64,000 nt of DNA, taken from contig WHUZ01000123.1 in NCBI GenBank assembly GCA_015179045.1, positions 62,001 through 126,000 of the forward strand, read 5' to 3'. Position numbers and translations under genes: made by a program. The notes under the pieces were generated by a model. The model had not been told where the DNA came from. It saw only the letters and a list, made by a program, of their open reading frames with translations, and did not search any database. Below, piece by piece: positions 60,501 to 64,000 of this stretch. Positions within the stretch are counted from its first letter, which is position 1. Each line of letters opens with the position of its first letter. Origin of the DNA: Kalaharituber pfeilii (lineage: Eukaryota > Ascomycota > Pezizomycetes > Pezizales > Pezizaceae).

Positions 60501-60550
60501 GCGCGGAGCCGGGGCCAGGCGGTAGGAGAGGAGGAAGATGGTTCTTTTAG
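57550..60550 (+). CDS. MGM1: Mitochondrial dynamin-like GTPase Mgm1 (OPA1/Msp1 family)
   Basis: Inner-membrane fusion and cristae GTPase. Exons 57550-57888, 57977-59966, 60033-60229 and 60287-60550 join in frame to 929 residues. The N-terminus is a mitochondrial presequence (Arg/Ser/Leu-rich, about 1-75), then a hydrophobic anchor (LFGASMVAGLAYIQY, about 97-111). A Gly-rich linker with poly-Ala follows, where a rhomboid-cleaved segment would lie. The GTPase domain has the P-loop GSQSSGKSS, switch threonine region MVTRRPIEL, DLPG in SLIDLPGYIQ, and TKMD. Middle and GED-like helical regions run to the end, with DNRLGRNLTPAQIEAFARED near the C-terminus, followed by a Gly/Arg tail. For the first intron, the donor gtccaa is weak; an alternative (57896-57983) also keeps frame but gives a less family-like junction. 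Confidence 0.95.
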
Positions 60551-61106
60551 GATGAGGCTGCCATCAATGGAGGGGTGCTAATTTAATACACTATCACTAT
60601 TACAGTGTTTTTCGATGACAGTTATGACGTCGGGCTTGGGTTTATTTGGTTATGGCGTTTTTTTTTTTTTTTTTTTTTTTTCTCCAATTCTTTGTTGGAT
60701 TTTCAATTTATATAAACATTGGATTAGTGGTCATGGATCTCTTCCCTCCGCCCGCATTCTTCCTGGCACTGACTTTTTTTCTTTCAGCGGACAGTATTTA
60801 TTATCTCTTTTGACTACGATTGTCTCCAATCATGCTCTGCATTCTATTGTGGACCTGTGAACTTTTCCTTCTGTCCTATTATATACTTTTTGTTACTATG
60901 TCGGCTTTATTTGGCTTACTGTCCATTGTATACAATGAATAAAATCATTCTGCAGCGTTGGAAAGAACAGGGGGATTAGGTAGGCTTTACGTTCGATGGA
61001 AATTTTAGGAAAGGATAGGAGCGAGCCTGAATTGGACGGGAGACATGCGCAGGATGGCGGAGGGCATATATTTATGTATACATTGTAATTACACTATTCA
61101 AAAGAA

Positions 61107-61141
<35 letters not shown>

Positions 61142-61603
61142 CAGTTTGTAATTACTAATTATTTCGATTTCTCTTTTCCTTTCAGTGTCGTTGAATTTTT
61201 GTATTATAAATGGTGTTTACTCCGGCATTTTGACAGTCGATGGGTGTTGCATTATCTGGAAAACCGTTATGCGGGGTGCTCCTGTTACCCTCAAAGAAGC
61301 AGCCTTTCTGCTTCCTTCGTCCCCCTGGCTGGCATGCTAATGCAAAAATTCTGAAATAGGAAGATTGGGAAATATTTGCCTTGCAACCATTCCTACTAAC
61401 ACCCTCGCCACATTCATGCAAACAGGCGTACAGTAAATGGTTGATTAGTTTCCCTGGATTTTTTCGTGACCGTGTTTACGCCCTCCCGGAAATGAAAAGA
61501 TTTTCAGACCCAAGGCCTTTTTTAAGGGAAAACAAAACAAGAACTCCAATGGAACAGACACCCCAGTTACCCACCCCCAAAAATTTAGGAAACTAACTAT
61601 TTG

Positions 61604-61653
<50 letters not shown>

Positions 61654-61740
61654 GTTTCATGAAAGCCGACTCCCTTCTCTCCTTCTCAACACAATACTGC
61701 GCACTCCATGCACTGGCTAAATGAAGTACATATGTGATCC
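60551..61740. other. Intergenic between convergent MGM1 and CSL4, with very long A/T tracts
   Basis: T22 at about 60659-60680, an A run of about 31 at 61110-61140 and one of about 41 at 61611-61651. No ORF of interest; the 3' UTRs of both genes fall here. Confidence 0.6.
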
Positions 61741-62542
61741 TCAAATTGGTTTGGCAACCTTGCGCTCCTCAATCTCGCCCGTCCGCAAGCATATCATATC
61801 CTTCCATGACTTTGGATATAATAATTCTCCGGAATCTATTACGCGGAAAAGTGTATTAGCCCAGATGGTTTCATCATCATCTCGCAAAAACATATATATG
61901 TAACGGGATATCAATACTCACCAGTCCACCCCACTACAACTCCCAGTCCGTTCCCCCTGTCCCCAGAAAATAGTTCGCCTGGTCGCCCAAACTGATGACA
62001 ACCGCCCGCACTATATCCCCCGGCTTGAAGCTCTTGCCGATGCGCACCTTGTCCTTTTCCGTCGCCCGGACATCCTGCACCCGGATCACCCCTGGGAACG
62101 TGTCGCTTGTGGGCACAGGGCACGACAATGCCGCTGTCATGCTACTGGCAGCAGCAGCAGCAGTCTGCTTTTGCTCCGCTGTCATGGAGGCGTTGCTGGA
62201 AATTGGAACGTCAACGGCGAATATCGCCACGTTTGCCTGCCGCGGGTTTGTCCTTGTGACGCGGCAAAGCACTGTGGAGCCGACTTGAGGCAGCAACGTG
62301 GTCGGGTTGACGTTAACGTTCATTGCGTGAGGGGCGTGGGCGTCATCGTTGGTCGATCCCGCGGAGCCCGCGCAAACGCTCAGGGTTGGCGGGGTCGTCT
62401 TGTCACTGACATGGAGCCGCCCGACCAAATTAGAGGTCAGTTGGCCGTCGTGCCGCACGTGGATGCCGTATCCAGACGTGTACTCGGCGACGGTGCCGAG
62501 AGGTTGGCCTGGGACCGCGACGCCATTTTGCGGGAGGGGCAT
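61741..62542 (-). CDS. CSL4: Exosome complex subunit Csl4 (EXOSC1), 1-nt frame break
   Basis: Cap subunit of the RNA exosome (S1/KOW-type RNA binding). Exon 1 spans 62542-61922 and exon 2 61835-61741 on the minus strand. The start MPLPQNGVAVPGQPLGTVAE is family-typical. S1-domain text follows: QVGSTVLCRVTRTNPRQANV, DVRATEKDKVRIGKSFKPGD and IVRAVVISLGDQANYFLGTG. After that the frame runs into a TAG, but the alternative frame reads NGLGVVVGWT up to a GTGAGT donor. Exon 2 then continues SGELLYPKSWKDM ... EERKVAKPI and stops, which is the usual Csl4 C-terminus. A single extra G in the ggggg run at 61955-61959 would restore 238 residues. Because the gene is essential in fungi, an assembly error is likelier than a null allele. 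The splice phase supports this reading. Confidence 0.85.
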
Positions 62543-63667
62543 TCCGGCGCAACAAAGTTCGTTGCTTGGTGTTGGTGGAGGGGTTGGTGTGTGTGTCGAC
62601 AGCAGAGTTCGAAGGGCTGGTGTTTACATGAAGCTAAGGTTCTTGCAATTGTATGATAACTTGTATTGAGCCGCACCAGTCGCATACTAGGGAGTGTTGC
62701 TGGTAGGCCTTCCTTGGCATGTCTACATCTCTAACTCTGCCTATGACAATTTTCAGTAAGGAGCTGTCCAAGTGTTATACCATTCCAGGAAATTTATAAT
62801 CCAAGCATTCAGGAACCGAACTATATCTTGCACATCGAAGCTACCAATCTATTTCCCCTGGCTTTCTAAACCAGCAGCAGCTGACTGCATCTACTCTATG
62901 GAAAACCCCGGTGCCTCAATCGTGAACACAAAGAAGTAAATAATGACAAGTCTTAAAAGAAGAACAAAATATATAAGAAAATGACACAAGAAAAGCTTAT
63001 ATCCGTATGGGTTCAACCAAGTGTTTTGTTACAGGACTGCACTTGTGGTAGGAATAATGACTACTAATAGCAATTAAGGAAACAGAGCTTAGGTGGATAG
63101 AGGGTATTTGCTTTACAGAACCCACAGGGCAGTATAAAAAAAAATAAATAAATAAACAAATAAAAAAAGTGTAGAAAAAGTAAACCGGTCAATGTAGTGC
63201 CCCAACAGCGGAACTGGAAAAAGAAAATCAGATGGCAAGGGAATCTCAGATTACAAAGAAAAAGGAGGAGACAATGGAGGAAAGAAAATAATTCACCAAT
63301 CAGAATGATATATACGCCTTTGATAATCGCCCTAAGGACACCCTGCTTTCCCTAGGGTATTAGATATTGGATAAAGAAATGATATCAAGGAAAGCAAAAC
63401 AGGGAAAGAGAATACGCTCACGAAATGCGCGCTTTCCCCGGTATATACACCGGAGCGGAGAATGAAAATAACCAAAATAGTGTACCAGGAAGTAGTTGAA
63501 AAAAGTAAAGAGAACCAAGAAAATCCATTAGACTTGACTTCACTGAAGGTTTAGAGGAAGAAAATACAAACGAATGAGGGATAATAGCCGAGAAGTAGAA
63601 GCACGACAACTAGGTTAAAGCAGGGCATTAAGCAAAGCAGTTTTGGATAACTAGATTATAATCAGCA
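62543..63667. other. Intergenic; no gene seen
   Basis: Upstream of CSL4 and downstream of the partial minus-strand gene. A-rich segment at 63140-63180. ORFs on the plus strand overlapping 62171-62669 are antisense shadows of CSL4 and its leader. Confidence 0.5.
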
Positions 63668-64000
63668 TCATTTATTACTGAAATCAAAGTCCCGCAACTT
63701 ACCAGTAAGAACTTCCTTCTGCTCCAAGCTGTTTTGGCAAGCACACTGCAGTGTTCCGCCCTCGTGCAAATCGAGTTGGACACCTAAACCCATCAGTGCG
63801 CTGTTTTGGTAAATCTATTAACGGTTGTCACTTACTGAATGGCAGTTCCTGTTCATCCGGGTCCGGAATCTTCACTGAGCGGACATCTGTGGGAATGTGA
63901 TACTTGCGGGTACCGGGGGCAGTCTGCACAAGTCAGCATTAACACATTTAACCACCACACGTTCATATGCTCACATCATCATCTGTTACTCCCAAAAACA
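63668..64000 (-). CDS. 3' end of an unrecognised gene (runs off the window)
   Basis: Minus-strand exons: one ending at a GTGAGC donor near 63977 (text LGVTDDD); then 63923-63836 (TAPGTRKYHIPTDVRSVKIP, DPDEQELPF); then 63783-63668 (VQLDLHEGGTLQCACQNSLE, QKEVLTGKLRDFDFSNK, TGA). Splice signals are standard, and the two complete introns and exons keep one frame (88 + 116 nt = 68 codons). An alternative donor gtaagt at 63699 would remove the last residues, but no good acceptor follows. The family is not recognised from this C-terminal piece; the rest lies beyond the window. Confidence 0.6.

Overview
This is nuclear DNA of a filamentous ascomycete (Pezizomycotina). The genes are interrupted by many short introns (about 50-90 bp, GT-AG, plus one GC-AG). 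Coding segments are fungal orthologs, and the intergenic DNA is long and rich in homopolymer runs and C/T tracts. The class is not fixed by the sequence; a leotiomycete-like genome is only a guess. There is no rRNA, CRISPR array, secondary-metabolite cluster or complete autonomous transposon. I reconstructed the gene models by hand from splice signals and reading-frame continuity.

Layout. 1-3.7 kb has no recognisable gene. 3.7-9.4 kb (+) is a 13-exon Dnf3-type P4 ATPase (lipid flippase). 9.4-17.5 kb is gene-poor and holds transposon debris: a degenerate tacCGGAC-repeat remnant and a well-formed non-autonomous, hAT-like MITE with an 8-bp target-site duplication. 17.6-19.4 kb (+) is a homeobox regulator of the Phx1/Pho2-like class. 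20.6-24.7 kb is a divergent pair: GEP4 (-; mitochondrial phosphatidylglycerophosphate phosphatase) and a PTM1/GOST seven-helix protein (+). 25.3-32.0 kb is a second divergent pair: a DUF1308 protein (-) and a HAM1-like BPI-fold protein (+). 33.6-34.4 kb (+) is an unrecognised single-pass membrane protein.

36.9-38.3 kb (-) is the ribonucleotide reductase small subunit. 39.6-40.2 kb (-) is a five-exon, 110-residue gene whose coding parts are too short for ordinary ORF searches. 40.6-40.9 kb (+) is ribosomal protein S29. 41.8-42.8 kb (-) is an acidic unknown protein with an apparent frameshift in an A11 run. 45.0-46.1 kb (+) is a Sec14/CRAL-TRIO protein. 49.0-50.3 kb (-) is a two-PH-domain protein. 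53.1-54.4 kb (+) is a decayed NDUFAF6-type (squalene/phytoene synthase fold) complex I assembly factor. 54.9-60.6 kb is a divergent pair: a TigA-type protein disulfide isomerase ending in KDEL (-) and the mitochondrial dynamin MGM1 (+). 61.7-62.5 kb (-) is exosome subunit CSL4 with a 1-nt frame break, and 63.7-64.0 kb (-) is the 3' end of an unrecognised gene.

The genes are independent housekeeping functions, not an operon or cluster. Several concern membranes and mitochondria (flippase, Gep4, Mgm1, Sec14, HAM1-like, the NDUFAF6 relic), but nothing suggests co-regulation. I found no convincing new multi-gene system. The points most worth checking are the NDUFAF6-like pseudogene, the two homopolymer frameshifts (CSL4 and the 41.8-42.8 kb gene), the hidden five-exon gene and the hAT-like MITE.
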